From positions 60,151,850-60,215,849 of the forward strand of contig CM075770.1 of NCBI GenBank assembly GCA_037974665.1: a stretch of 64,000 nt of DNA. The letters are read 5' to 3'. Below the pieces are notes generated by a model that ran no database searches, was not told where the DNA came from, and saw nothing but the letters and a program-made list of their open reading frames with translations. Shown one piece after another: positions 13,090 to 24,626 of this stretch (positions are counted from its first letter, which is position 1; every line of letters starts with the position of its first letter). The DNA is from Ehretia macrophylla. Its lineage: Eukaryota > Streptophyta > Magnoliopsida > Boraginales > Ehretiaceae. The translations under genes were made by a program, and so were the position numbers.

Positions 13090-16000
13090 AATACCATTTT
13101 GTAGCCCAGTGGTGGCCATTGACTACCAAACGGCTACAAAAAGTAAAAGTTTGGTGGCCATTTTGTCGGCAATAGATAGGAAGGGGCTACAAACTAAAAA
13201 TATTAATCAAATTGTTTATATAAATAAATAAATTCATTTATTTAGAATAAAATTAATAATATAAATCAAACGTTATTTTCAGATAATTTAAAACATATTT
13301 ACAAAATTTAATGTTAAATAAATTTAGTTATATAATATAAAATTAAATAATTTATATTTTATTATAACAAATTTTAGTTGTTGAATGCCATTTTGTTGCC
13401 CAGTGGTGGCGATTGGCCATCAAACGGCGATGAAAAGTAAAAGTTTGGTGGCTATTTTATCGCCAATTGATAGGAAGGGACTACAAATTAAAAATATTAA
13501 TCAAATTTTATGTATAAATAAATACATTCATTTATTTTGAATAAAATTAATAATATAAATCAAAAGTTGTCTTTAGATAGTATAAAACATATTTACGAAA
13601 TTTAATGTTAAATAAATTTAGTTATTTAATATAAAATTAATTAATTTATAATTTATTATAACTAATTTTAGTTTTTAAATACTATTTTGTGGCCCCGTGG
13701 TGGCCATTGGCCACCAAACGGTGACAAAAAGTAAAAGTTTGGTGGCTATTTTGTAGCCAATAGATAGGAAGGGGCTATAAATTAAAAATATTAATCAAAT
13801 TGTTTATATAAATAAATAAATTCATTTATTTAGAATAAAATTAATAATATAAATCAAACATTATTTTTAGATAATTTAAAACATATTTACAAAATTTAAT
13901 GCTAAATATATTTAGTTATATAATATAAAATTAATTAATTTATAATTTATAATAACAAATTTTAGTTTTTTAAAGCCATTTTGTAGCCCCGTGGTGGCGA
14001 TTGGCCACCAAACGCTGACAAAAAGTAAAAGTTTGGTGGCCATTTTGTTGCCAACAGATAGAAAGGGGCCTACAATTTAAAAATATTAATCAAATTGTTT
14101 GTATAACTAAATAAATTCATTTATTTAGAATAAAATTAATAATATAAATCAAAAGTTGTTTTTAGATAATATAAAACATAGTTATAAAATTTAATGTTAA
14201 ATAAATTCAGTTATTTATTATAAAATTAATTAATTTATTATTTATTATAACTAATTTTAGTTTTTGAATACCATTTTGTGGCCCCGTGGTGGCCGTTGGC
14301 CACCAAACGGTGACAAAAAGTAAAAGTTTCGTGGCCATTTTGTCGCCAATAGATAGGTAGGGGCTAAAAATTAAAAATATTAAACATATTGTTTATATAA
14401 ATAAATATATTCATTTATTTAGAATAAAATTAATAATATAAATCAAACGTTATTTTTAGATAATTTAAAATATATTTATAAAATTTAATGTTAAATATAT
14501 TTAGTTATATAATATAAAATTAATTAATTTATAATTTATTATAACAAAATTTAGTTTTTGAATGCCATTTTGTAGCCCCGTGGTGGCGATTGGCCACCAA
14601 TCGGCGACGAAAAGTAAAAGTTTGGTAGCTATTTTATCACCAATTGATAGGAAGGGACTACAAATTAAAAATATTAATCAAATTGTTTGTATAAATAAAT
14701 AAATTCATTTATTTAGAATAAAATTAATGATATAAATCAAAAGTTGTTTTTAGATAATATAAAACATATTTATAAATTTAATGTTAAATAAATTTAGTTA
14801 TTTAATATAAAATTAATAAATTTATAATTTATTAAAAAAAATTTTGTTTTTGAATTCCATTTTGTAGCCCCGTGGTGGCCATTGGCCACCAAACGGTGAC
14901 AAAAAGTAAAAGTTTGGTGGCCATTTTGTAGCCAATAGATAGGACGGGGCTACAAATTTAAAATATTAATCAAATTATTTATATAAATAAATAAATTCAT
15001 TTATTTAGAATAAAATTAATAATATAAATCAAACGTTATTTTTAGATAATTTAAAACATAGTTACAAAATTTAATGCTAAATAAATTTAGTTATTTAATA
15101 TAAAATTAATTAATTTATAATTTATTATAACAAATTTTAGTTTTTGAATGCCATTTTGTAGCCCCGTGGTGGCGATTGGCCACCAAACGCCGACAAAAAG
15201 TAAAAGTTTGGTGGCCATTTTGTCGCCAATAGATAGAAAGGGGCTACAAATTAAAAATATTAATCAAATTGTTTATATAAATAAATAAATTCATTTATTT
15301 AGAATAAAATTAATAATATAAATCAAAAGTTGTTTTTAGATAATATAAAACATATTTGCAAAATTTAATGTTAAATAAATTTAGTTATTTAATATAAAAT
15401 TAATTCATTTATAATTAATTATAACTAATTTTAGTTTTTGAATACCATTTTGTGACCCTGTGGTGGCCATTGGCCACCAAACGGTGACAAAAAGTAAAAT
15501 TTTTTGGGGCCATTTTATCGCCAATAGATAGAAAGGGGCTACAAATTAAAAATATAAATCAAATTGTTTATATAAATAAATAAATTCATTTATTTAGAAT
15601 AAAATTAATAATATAAATCAAACGTTATTTTCAGGTAATTTAAAACATATTTACAAAATTTAATGTTAAATAAATTTAGTTATATAATATAAAATTAATT
15701 AATTTATAATTTATTATAACAATTTTTAGTTTTTGAATGTCATTTTGTACCCCCGTGGTGGCGATTGGCCACCAAACGGCGATGAAAAGTAAAAGTTTGG
15801 TGGCTATTTTATCGCCAATTGATACGAAGGGGCTACAAATTAAAAATATTAATCAAATTGTTTGTATAAATAAATAAATTCATTTATTTAGAATAAAATT
15901 AATAATATTAGTCAATAGTTGTTATTAGATAATGTAAAACATATTTACAAAATTTAATGTTAAATAAATTTAGTTAGGTAATATAAAATTCATTAATTTG

Positions 16001-18900
16001 TAATTTATTAATTCAAATTTTAGATTTTTAATACCATTTTGTAGCCCCGTGGTGGCCATTGGCTACCAAACGGTGACAAAAAGTAAAAGTTTAGTCGCTA
16101 ATAGATATGAAGGGGCTGCAAATTAAAAATATAAATCAAATTGGCTATATAAATCAATAAATTCATTAATCTAGAATAAAACTATTAATATAAATCAAAA
16201 GCTGTTTTTTGATTATATAAAACATATTTATAAAATTTAATGTTAAATAAATTTAGTTAATGAATAAAAAATTAAATAATATACTATTTATTATAACAAA
16301 ATTTTGATTTTGAATACCATTTTGTTGCTCCGTGGTGGCCATTTGGTCGCCAATAGATATGAAGGGGCTAACAATTAAAAATATAAATCAAATTGTTTAT
16401 ATAAATAACTAAATTCATTTATTTAGAATAAAATTAATAATATAAACCAAAAGTTGTTTTTAGATAATATAAAACATATTTACAAAATTTAATGTTAAAT
16501 AAATTTAGTTATTTAATAAAAAATTAATTAACTTATAATTTATTATAACAAATTTTAATTTTTGAATACCATTTTGTAGTCCCGCCAAACGGCGACAAAA
16601 AGCAAAAGTTTGGTGGCCATTTTGTCCCCAATTGATAGGAAAAGGCTTCAAATTTAAAATTTTAATCAAATAGTTTATATAAATAAATAAATTCATTTAT
16701 TTAGAATAAAATTAATAATATAAATCAAAAGTTGTTTTTTGATAATATAAAACATATTTACAAAATTTAATGTTAAATAAATTTAGTTATTTAATATAAA
16801 ATTAATTAATTTATAATTTATTATAAATAGTTTTAGATTTTGAATACCATTTTGAAACCCGTGGTGGCCATTGGCCACCAAACGGTGACAAAAAGTAAAA
16901 GTTTGCTGGCCATTTTGTCGCCAATAGATAGGAAGGGGCTTCAAATTAAAAATATAAATCAAGTTGTTTATATAAATAAATAAATTCATTTATTTAGAAT
17001 AAAATTAATAATATAAATCAAAAGTTATTTTTAGATAGTATAAAACATATTTACAAAATTTAATGTTAAATAAATTTAGTTATTTAATATAAAATTAATT
17101 AATTTATAATTTATTAAAATAAATTTTAATTTTTGAATACAACTTTGTTACCGCGTGGTAGCCACTAGCCACCAAACGTCGACAAAAAGTAAAAGTTTGG
17201 TGGCCATTTGGTCGCCAATAGATATGAAGGGGCTACAAATGAAAAATATAAATCAAATTGTTTATATAAATAAATAAATACATTTATTTAGAATAAAATT
17301 AATAATATAAATGAAAAGTTGTTTTTAGATAATATAAAACATATTTACAAAATTTAATGTTAAATAAATTTAGTTATTTAATACAAAATTAATGAATTTA
17401 TAATTTTTTTAAAAATTTAGTTTTTGAATGCCATTTTGTAGCCCCGTGGTGGCGTTTGGCCACCAAACGGCGACAAAGAGTAAAAGTTTGGTAGCCATTT
17501 TGTCGCCAATAGATAGGAAGGGGCTACAAATTTAAAATATTAATCAAATTGTTTGTATAAATAAATATATTCATTTATTTAGAGTAAAATTAATAATATA
17601 AATCAAAAGTTGTTTTTAGATAATATAAAGCATATTTACAAAATTTAATGTTAAATATATTTAGTTATTTAATATAAAATTAATAAATTTATAATTTATT
17701 AAAAAAAAATTAGTTTTTGAATGCCATTTTGTAGCCCCGTGGTGGCGTTTGGCCACCAAACGGTGACGAAACGTAAAAGTTTGGTGGCCATTTTGCCGCC
17801 AATAGATAGGAAGGGGCTACAAATTAAAAATATTAATCACATTGTTTATATAAATAAATAAATTCATTTATTTAGATAAAATTAATAATATAAATCAAAC
17901 GTTATTTTCAGATAATTTAAAACATATTTACAAAATTTAATGTTAAATAAATTTAGTTATATAATATAAAATTAATTAATTTATAATTTATTGTAACAAA
18001 TTTTAGTTTTTGAATGCCATTTTGTAGCACCGTGATGGCGATTGGCCACCAAACGGTGATTAAAAGTAAAATTTTGGTGGCCATTTTGTCGCCAATAGAT
18101 AGCAAGGGGCTACTAATTGAAAATATTAATCAAATTGTTTGTATAAATAAATAAATTCATTTATTTAGAATAAAATTAATAATATAAAACAAAAGTTGTT
18201 TTTAGATAATATAAAACATATTTACAAAATTTTATGTTAAATAAATTTAGTTATTTAATATAAAATTAATTAATTTGTAATTTATTATATCGAATTTTTG
18301 ATTTTTAATACCATTTCGTAGCCCAGTGGTGGCCATTGGCCACCAAACGGTGACAAAAAGTAAAAGTTTGGTGGCCATTTTGTCGCCAATAGATAGGAAG
18401 GGGCTCCAAATTAAAAATATAAATCAAATTACTTATATAAATAAATAAATTCATTTATTTGGAATAAAATTAATAAATTAAATCAAAAGTTGTTTTTAGA
18501 TAGTATAAAACATATTTACAAAATTTAATGTTAAATAAATTTAGTTATTTAATATAAAATTAATTAATTTATAATTTATTATAACAAATTTTAGTTTTTC
18601 AATACAACTTTGTCGCCGCGTGGTGGCCATTGGCCACCAAACGGCGACAAAAAGTAAAAGTTTGGTGGCCATTTGGTCGCCAATAGATATGAAGGGGCTA
18701 CAAATTAAAAATATAAATCAAATTGTTTATATAAATAAATAAATTCATTTATTTAGAATAAAATTAATAATATAAATCAAAAGTTGTTTTTAGATAATAT
18801 AAAACATATTTACAAAATTTAATGTTAAATAAATTTAGTTATTTAATACAAAATTAATGAATTTATAATTTATTAAAAAAAAATTTAGTTTTTGAATGCC
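13090..18900. repeat. Satellite segment duplicated at 24540-33480 (source or sister copy)
   Basis: Monomer-specific marks occur in the same order in both places: the AGCCCAGTGG/GACTACCAAACGGC monomer (13105 and 24549), the CATCAAACGGCGATGAAAAG monomer (13400 and 28750), a monomer with AATTGGCTATATAAATC and AATAATATACTATTTATT (about 16130-16290 and 30900-31050), CACCGTG monomers (18030 and 32825), and the final CGCGTGG variant (18618 and 33398). Once the inserted solo LTR is discounted, the spacing shows that two monomers are missing from the right copy. The duplication predates the retroelement insertions, which occupy only one copy each. Confidence 0.7.
18609..18651. repeat. Variant core forming a 43-bp near-perfect palindrome
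   Basis: In this monomer the left arm is TTTGTCGCCG (18609-18618) rather than TTTGTAGCCCC. It pairs with CGGCGACAAA (18642-18651), and between them lie TGGTGGCCA, a single T and TGGCCACCA. The result is two 21-nt arms with only a 2-nt mismatch (cg opposite aa) around a 1-nt centre. The same structure occurs at 11629-11671, and decayed forms of this variant occur near 3255, 10193, 17150, 33390, 40700, 45660 and 52390. Confidence 0.85.
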
Positions 18901-19514
18901 ATTTTGTAGCCCCGTGGTGGCGTTTGGTGTAACGCCCCGATCCCTCACGGAACCGGGACTTCTATTAACCAAACTATACTCAACCCAAATCCAAACCCCG
19001 GGCACGTAATTTAGGGAAAACGGACGGAGTTTTCCCTATTTATAGAACTATTTGGAAACCTGTAAACTATAACAGACAACCACAAGACTATAATCCACAA
19101 CTTCAATTTATTTCATCCCTATCAGCATGCAAGTCAACTAAACAGAAGAGTATACGATTGAAGTTATTGCAAACCACTAGTCCGTAATCATCAAACAAAA
19201 CTAAAACTTTAATATTACATTCCTTGATATAACATAAATACATACATGGGCACAAAATCTCAAATATAATACAAGTATATAATGATCATATTCTTCCATG
19301 TTTTACACACTGATAGAGCAAGCAGGCCACACAGGAGGCAATCCAATCTTCAGCTTTTCCTGAAATATGTTGAAAAGAGGAATGAGTAACTAGGTTACTC
19401 AGTGAGGGAGGTGATGTAACATACCGGGCGTGCATTATGATATGCAAATACAAGAAATCATATAAATAACATAAACAACAAGATTCAATAACAAGTAGTT
19501 AACCATATTAAAAA

Positions 19515-19801
19515 GGATACGGTTCCACTTCAAGTCTTCAATCACGACCCACGAACCACGACCTTCACGCACTTGCCGGCAAACCCTTACTCCAACAAGT
19601 TGGGATACTCCGGATGTATCCCGATCCTACGACCCTTTCTCTTGAGGTAGGTCCATGCCCAGCAGGTGAACCACGCCTCTGGGGTAGTGGAGTATGCCTT
19701 AGCGAGAAGGGAATAGGCACCATGGTAGTCAAGGAAGCACGGCAAGCCCGCCGCCGCCCGTGTTTCTCGACGCTACCATGTCCGAAAAAGGTTGCGCAAC
19801 C
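19515..19801 (-). other. Conserved GC-rich LTR module (copy 1)
   Basis: A segment of about 285 bp that stands out from the AT-rich LTR and is shared with the LTRs at 24627, 53532 and 61007. It holds the perfect palindrome GGTTGCGCAACC (19790-19801) and a hairpin GGGATAC-n7-GTATCCC (19602-19622). The palindrome is intact in all four copies although the bases next to it differ. Short open frames exist on both strands, but their frames are not kept between copies, so conservation at the RNA or DNA level is more likely than a peptide. Confidence 0.7.
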
Positions 19802-21398
19802 CCGAGATAAGATCACGAGAATCAAGAATATCAAATATCACATAAGAGGGACGACAAAGTAGGCTGCCCTCACAATTAAACACAAATAACACGAGAAAAC
19901 ACATGATAGCGAGTAAGTAGTACATATAAATTATTTCAATTACTAATCATACAATCTATAACCAATAAAATAAGTTAACATGTACCAAAAAAGGATGAAA
20001 ACTCCCTCACCTTGGATTAGGTTAATTATGCAAGAGTATAATTAGATTCACTCCAGCCTCCTTGAATTAGTTCGGATGTGTAAACCCTAGTTGTTCATAT
20101 AAGTATAACATTTAAAAGAATTAGGCCAATAACAAGTTAACCTTAACTATAACTTTTAACCAACACATAAAACACTATTATAATACAAAAATACATTATA
20201 TTGCATTAAAGGGAAAGAGAACAAGAAGATAAGTTAACTGATTAACTAATGCTTCTAAAATTATTAACTTGAACTTCAATTTAGAGTTATTTCATTTGAA
20301 AGTTAATAGTCAAAATGAAGGTTAGGCTCAATTAATACTTTTATCTTTTAACCTATTAACAACACAATGGGAAAGCATTCGCTAAACCCATCAATAATAT
20401 AAATTAAAAGCCTTACAACACTTTACTACACAATAATGATTAGAGGATTAGGGTCATTATGTATAGCAAGTAAAAATGTTAAAATACTCCTTTACATAAT
20501 TCCCACGTAACCTTCTTCTATGGACACCAGTAACTCCTTGATATCGAATACTACCTTAAATCTAACTCGTTAGCTACTCAAGAAAAGATATATTCAACTA
20601 GTATACTAGAATTTAAGTGCAAGTTAAGTTTAATTATAGCTTACTACTGCATGATTATGAAATACACATGCATTATTCTCTTCCAAAGGCCATAACTTGT
20701 ACCTAAATGAAGCTTAGCGGCATTCTTCCTTTAGCTAGTTAATAACTCCATTAAACTATCATAATTCATTAGATTCATTAGCTAAATACAAGTTAAGAAA
20801 ATTCATAAACTAGACTAGCATAACGAGCTCTAACAAAATTTATAGTTCAATATTTCACAAGTTGGACAAGAAGTAGAGAAACTTATCTATCAACAATTTC
20901 AACACTGACTTGATAACAACTCAAAAATAAGATAATCCTATCTCAACGCCCACAACAACTCAAGTTAAAGAAAACATTTCACAAGTCAATACTAACTTTT
21001 ATCAAGCTAACACATTTCCTATGTTACCAATATAATTAAAAGAAGAAGAAAAGGAGTATGGCAACTCAACTGGCTGCCCTCACATAAACACATTATAACC
21101 AACATATGCACGAGATAACTATATAATCCCAAAAAGAGGCAACCAACACAACTTCACCCAAAATCCAATTCAAATAGCTCAATTAGCTTTAGATAAACAC
21201 AATAGTATGTGACAACACAATAGTAAGCTCTAGGTACGCCAAAGAAGCCAATTACTACATTTTTCCCCTTTCTTAACAAAGCTTTTCTTCTCCTAAGTGT
21301 ATTTCAACGTTACCAACCCACAATCTAACTATACTACATTCCCAACCAAGCCAAGAGACACTTATTAAGATCATAAAAATCCATTTTAGAAGCAAAAA

Positions 21399-21481
21399 CT
21401 CGGGAAGGCCCCGAGCGGGTTTTACCTACACCCATCCTAACCGAGCCCCAATTTCGCGTACCAAAAGCACCAAAAGTGCTT
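21399..21481 (-). other. Pair of conserved hairpins in the LTR
   Basis: Hairpin 1 is CTCGGG-AAGGC-CCCGAG (21399-21415). Hairpin 2 is AAGCAC-n5-GTGCTT (21465-21481). The chromovirus LTRs have the same two hairpins in the same order and spacing (62381-62399 and 62448-62464; 54904-54922 and 54971-54987). In hairpin 1 a T-A pair of the chromovirus copies is a C-G pair here, a compensating change. The function is unknown; a structured leader RNA is a hypothesis. Confidence 0.55.
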
Positions 21482-22828
21482 CCTTACCCCAAGGATATCC
21501 AAACCATAGCCCAAACTTGCCCGGATTGCACAACGGAAAAAGTCCTCTTTTAAAAGATTACTAAATTTGCATTTTAGCACATTTCCGAACAATTCTATCC
21601 CACGTGAGCCTATGACTAGTTCCACTAACGTCTAAAGCACCTAATTGAAGCCTCAATTTAACACACATACACGCACACATGGTGTAGTTAGTTCATTTAC
21701 TCGAAATTCCAATATATATAGTGAGAGCTAACTAAAACTCCAATCTTGTATATTTATGAACATACATGCTAGCTAATTTCTTCTTGAGCTCCCACAATCT
21801 TCTTACAAGCATTCTTTCAAACATTGAACATGCAATATCTATTATCTCCCACTCCTAACACAACAACAACCACAACACTAGAATTCTCATTTAACTAACA
21901 ATCAACACCAAAATACTACATTGTTAACATAACACCTAATAAATCATATTGAATATCTTATAACCATCATCTAACTCTAATATACACATCTACAAAATAA
22001 GAATCCATAATTTTACTATCTAGCAATCACAATCATTAATGCCAATCATCAACTAGCTAAAACATCTTTCAATTTCTTGCAGATGCTTAACTTTATTTAT
22101 TCAGTTACCTATTCTATAATCATCCAAACTGATTGATTTTTATTTATAAACGTAGCTCTTTAAGTGTAGATGACTTTAGCCTAAAGCGGAACTCAATTCC
22201 GATCTAAATTCCACAAGTTATGACATTTTCCGTGCAACTGCGCGAAGTGCCCCCTGCACCCATTTATTTTCAGACACATTTCGGAAATAGCTAAATCGCA
22301 GGGTCAAAACGTTAGAATTTTCCTTAGCTCTAGAAATAAACATTTGTTCTAAACTGTCTAATATAGCTGCCATATAAATTTCGTTCAATTCTAAGCACAT
22401 TTGCTATACCAAAACTACTTCGTAAGTCAAGGGCAGTGCAGTGACCAAATCCGAATTTTACTTGCTTATCATCTTCTTGTTATTTCTTGCATTTGAGCCA
22501 ACAATAACCATTACTTTACCCTATATAACATTCCTACACTTCATTTAGGAAATTTAACAAACACCTAAACTACACAATTACACTTAGTTAACAAAGCAAC
22601 TCTACAAATAAAGATAGCATGCAAGAGTTCATTCTATGAGCACTAATGAGTTCCTACAACCTTTAGCATACTAATACTTTAGCTAAACATACATTTCCAA
22701 CATCTTTGAACACTTACATTAAACATAGAATGCATACATATAGCTGAATAATCCAAATAGAATGCAAATAATATGAATTCCCTCACCTAGATATGAAGAA
22801 TGACATGAAAATTTATCTTACAAAGCTG

Positions 22829-22932
22829 TCTTCTTCTTCTTCTTCCTTGTTTTCTTCTTTTCCTTCTCTCCCTGCGTGTGTGTGTGCTGAATTGTGTGTG
22901 TGTGTGGTGAAACGTGTTGTGTGTGTGTGTTT
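22829..22932. repeat. Low-complexity CTT and TG-rich stretch inside the solo LTR
   Basis: A run of CTTCTTCTTCTT followed by three TG-repeat tracts of about 10-14 bp each (GTGTGTGTG types), separated by short unique sequence. On the element's sense strand this is a CA-rich tract followed by a purine-rich AAGAAG tract. It lies upstream of the splice-donor-like CTAG/GTGAGGGAA at 22779-22790. Confidence 0.8.
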
Positions 22933-23268
22933 TGTGTAGTTTATTTGTTTTAATTAAGGTCAAAATTAGGTAGGATTTTTTTATAAAGACTCAAAAGTCT
23001 ATCTTGCCCCTTTAACTAATTTGATATTTACTAGTTTGACATTTAGTTGAAATCTAACTAATCTAGTTTCTATTTGCAAATTGATAACACTTAAATAATG
23101 TATACGTTAATGCACGTGAATGCACATAAATGCACGTTAAACGAAATAGATGCACATAATCCAAAAATATGATATTTTATGCAAACAAATATATATAAAT
23201 AATTAAAGTAGACATATAAATATATGCACATCAATAAAATAATTTTATGCACGGGTCGGGTTGTTACA

Positions 23269-24626
23269 TTTGGCCACCAAACGGCAACAAAAAGTAAAAG
23301 TTTGGTAGCCATTTTGTCGCCAATAGATAGGAAGGGGCAACAAATTAAAAATATTAATCAAATTGTTTGTATAAATAAATAAATTCATTTATTTAGAATA
23401 AAAATAATAATATAAATCAAAAGTTGTTTTTAGATAATATAAAACATATTTACAAAATTTAATGTTAAATAAATTTAGTTACTTAATATAAAATTAATAA
23501 ATTTATAATTTATTTAAAAAAATTTAGTTTTTGAATGCCATTTTGTAGCCCCGTGGTGGCGATTGGCCACCAAACGGCGACTAAAAGTAAAAGTTTTGTG
23601 GCCATTTCGTCGTCAATAGATAGGAAGGGACTACAAATTAAAAATATTAATCAAATTGTTTGTATAAATAAATAAATTCATTTATTTAGAATAAAAATAA
23701 TAATATAAATCAAAAGTTGTTTTTAGATAATATAAAACATATTTACAAAATTTAATGTTAAATAAATTTAGTTACTTAATATAAAATTAATAAATTTATA
23801 ATTTATTTAAAAAAATTTAGTTTTTGAATGCCATTTTGTAGCCTCGTGGTGGCGATTGGCCACCAAACGGCGACTAAAAGTAAAAGTTTGGTGGCCATTT
23901 CATCGCCAATAGATAGGAAGGGGCTACAAATTAAAAATATTAATCAAATTGTTTGTATAAATAAATAAATTCATTTATTTAGAATAAAATTAATAATATA
24001 AATCAAAAGTTGTTTTTAGATAATATAAAACATATTTACAAAATTTAATGTTAAATAAATTTAGTTATTTAATATAAAATTAATTAATTTGCAATTTATT
24101 ATATCAAATTTTACATTTTTAATACCATTGTTTTTAGATAGTATAAAACATATTTACAAAATTTAATGTTAAATAAATTTAGTTAATTAATATAAAATTA
24201 ATTAATTTGTAATTTATTATATCAAATTTTAGATTTTTAATACCATTTTGAAGCCCCGTGGTGTCCATTGGCCACCAAACGGTGAAAAAAAGTAAAAGTT
24301 TGGTGGCCATTTCGTCGCCAATAGATAGGAAGGGGCTCCAAATTAAAAATATAAATCAAATTGTTTATATAAATAAATTAATTCATTTATTTGGAATAAA
24401 ATAAATAATATAAATCAAAAGTTATTTTTAGATAGTATAAAACATATTTACAAAATTTAATGTTAAATAAATTTAGTTATTTAACATAAAATTATTGAAT
24501 TTATAATTTATTATATCAAATTTTAGATTTTTAATACCATTTTGTAGCCCAGTGATGGCCATTGACTACCAAACGGCTACAAAAAGTAAAAGTTTGGTGG
24601 CCATTTTGTCGGCAATAGATAGGAAG
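23269..24626. repeat. Satellite array, block B between two solo LTRs
   Basis: Continuation of the same ~290-bp satellite. It begins with TTTGG, the second copy of the target-site duplication of the left element, and ends with GGAAG, the first copy of that of the right element. It holds about four full monomers and one strongly shortened one around 24121-24249. The last two monomers (carrying GTGTCCATTGGCCACC, then AGCCCAGTG with GACTACCAAACGGC) repeat the arrangement seen near 12808-13180, which identifies them as a copy of that part of block A. Confidence 0.93.
24121..24249. repeat. Truncated satellite monomer
   Basis: The sequence runs from TTTTTAATACCATTG straight into TTTTTAGATAGTATAAAAC, skipping the whole core and the first part of the AT-rich segment. 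The monomer is therefore about 120 bp long. It looks like an old unequal-exchange or deletion junction inside the array. Confidence 0.8.

Larger units (their letters stand above)
1..18927. repeat. AT-rich satellite array, block A (~290-bp monomers)
   Basis: Head-to-tail tandem repeat that starts before the window. The landmark TTTGTAGCCCC recurs about every 280-298 bp (for example near 1807, 2100, 2384, 4990, 5278), giving about 65 monomers here. Each monomer has a GC-richer core of about 100 bp (TTTGTAGCCCC through GGGGCTACAAA) and an AT-rich remainder of about 190 bp. Several variants alternate: a short form with GGTCGCTAATAG, a form with GTAGTCC(C/G)GCCAAAC that lacks the first half of the core, a form starting CTTTGTCGCCGCG, and the common form. 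Neighbouring monomers differ visibly, so this is an aged, mosaic array. No coding potential is credible. Cellular role is unknown; a pericentromeric or other heterochromatic location is inference from the satellite and the retroelements in it. Confidence 0.95.
18928..23268 (-). mobile_element. Solo LTR, 4341 bp, Ty3/gypsy-like (unclassified)
   Basis: An insertion in a satellite core, flanked by the direct repeat TTTGG (18923-18927 and 23269-23273). Read on the minus strand it starts TGTAACAACCCGACCCG and ends GGGATCGGGGCGTTACA, the TG...CA ends of an LTR. I see no second copy of either end inside, no primer-binding site and no retroviral domain, so the simplest reading is a solo LTR left by recombination between the two LTRs of a full element. 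Its 3' end resembles that of the plus-strand solo LTR at 24627-28523, and both share a region with GTGCAACTGCGCG or GTAGTTGCACGG. At 4.3 kb it is long for an LTR. Family assignment to Ty3/gypsy is inference, from the module shared with the chromovirus LTRs at 53.5-63.5 kb. Confidence 0.82.

Noticed and set aside
1-18927. CRISPR array or rDNA spacer
   Set aside because: Repeats are contiguous ~290-bp monomers without unique spacers, in plant nuclear DNA, and no 5S, 18S or 25S sequence is seen.
19565-19862. Similar peptides encoded on both strands of the GC-rich LTR module (also at 54227-54601 and 61733-62073)
   Set aside because: The frames on both strands look conserved only because the DNA is conserved. 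Indels between copies shift the frame, and no family is recognisable.
18928-23268. Reading the 4.3-kb insertion as a full retroelement with two LTRs, or as a DNA transposon because both ends show TGTAAC inward
   Set aside because: No direct repeat of the ends exists inside, no primer site or polypurine tract was found, and the inverted similarity is only six bases, as usual for LTR termini. The 5-bp duplication and end homology to another LTR favour a solo LTR.
22091-23312. Small host gene candidates in the solo LTRs (22218-22400, 23091-23312, 26399-26593, 27770-28012)
   Set aside because: Short, AT-driven frames with no recognisable domain; one crosses the element-satellite junction, and there is no supporting codon pattern.
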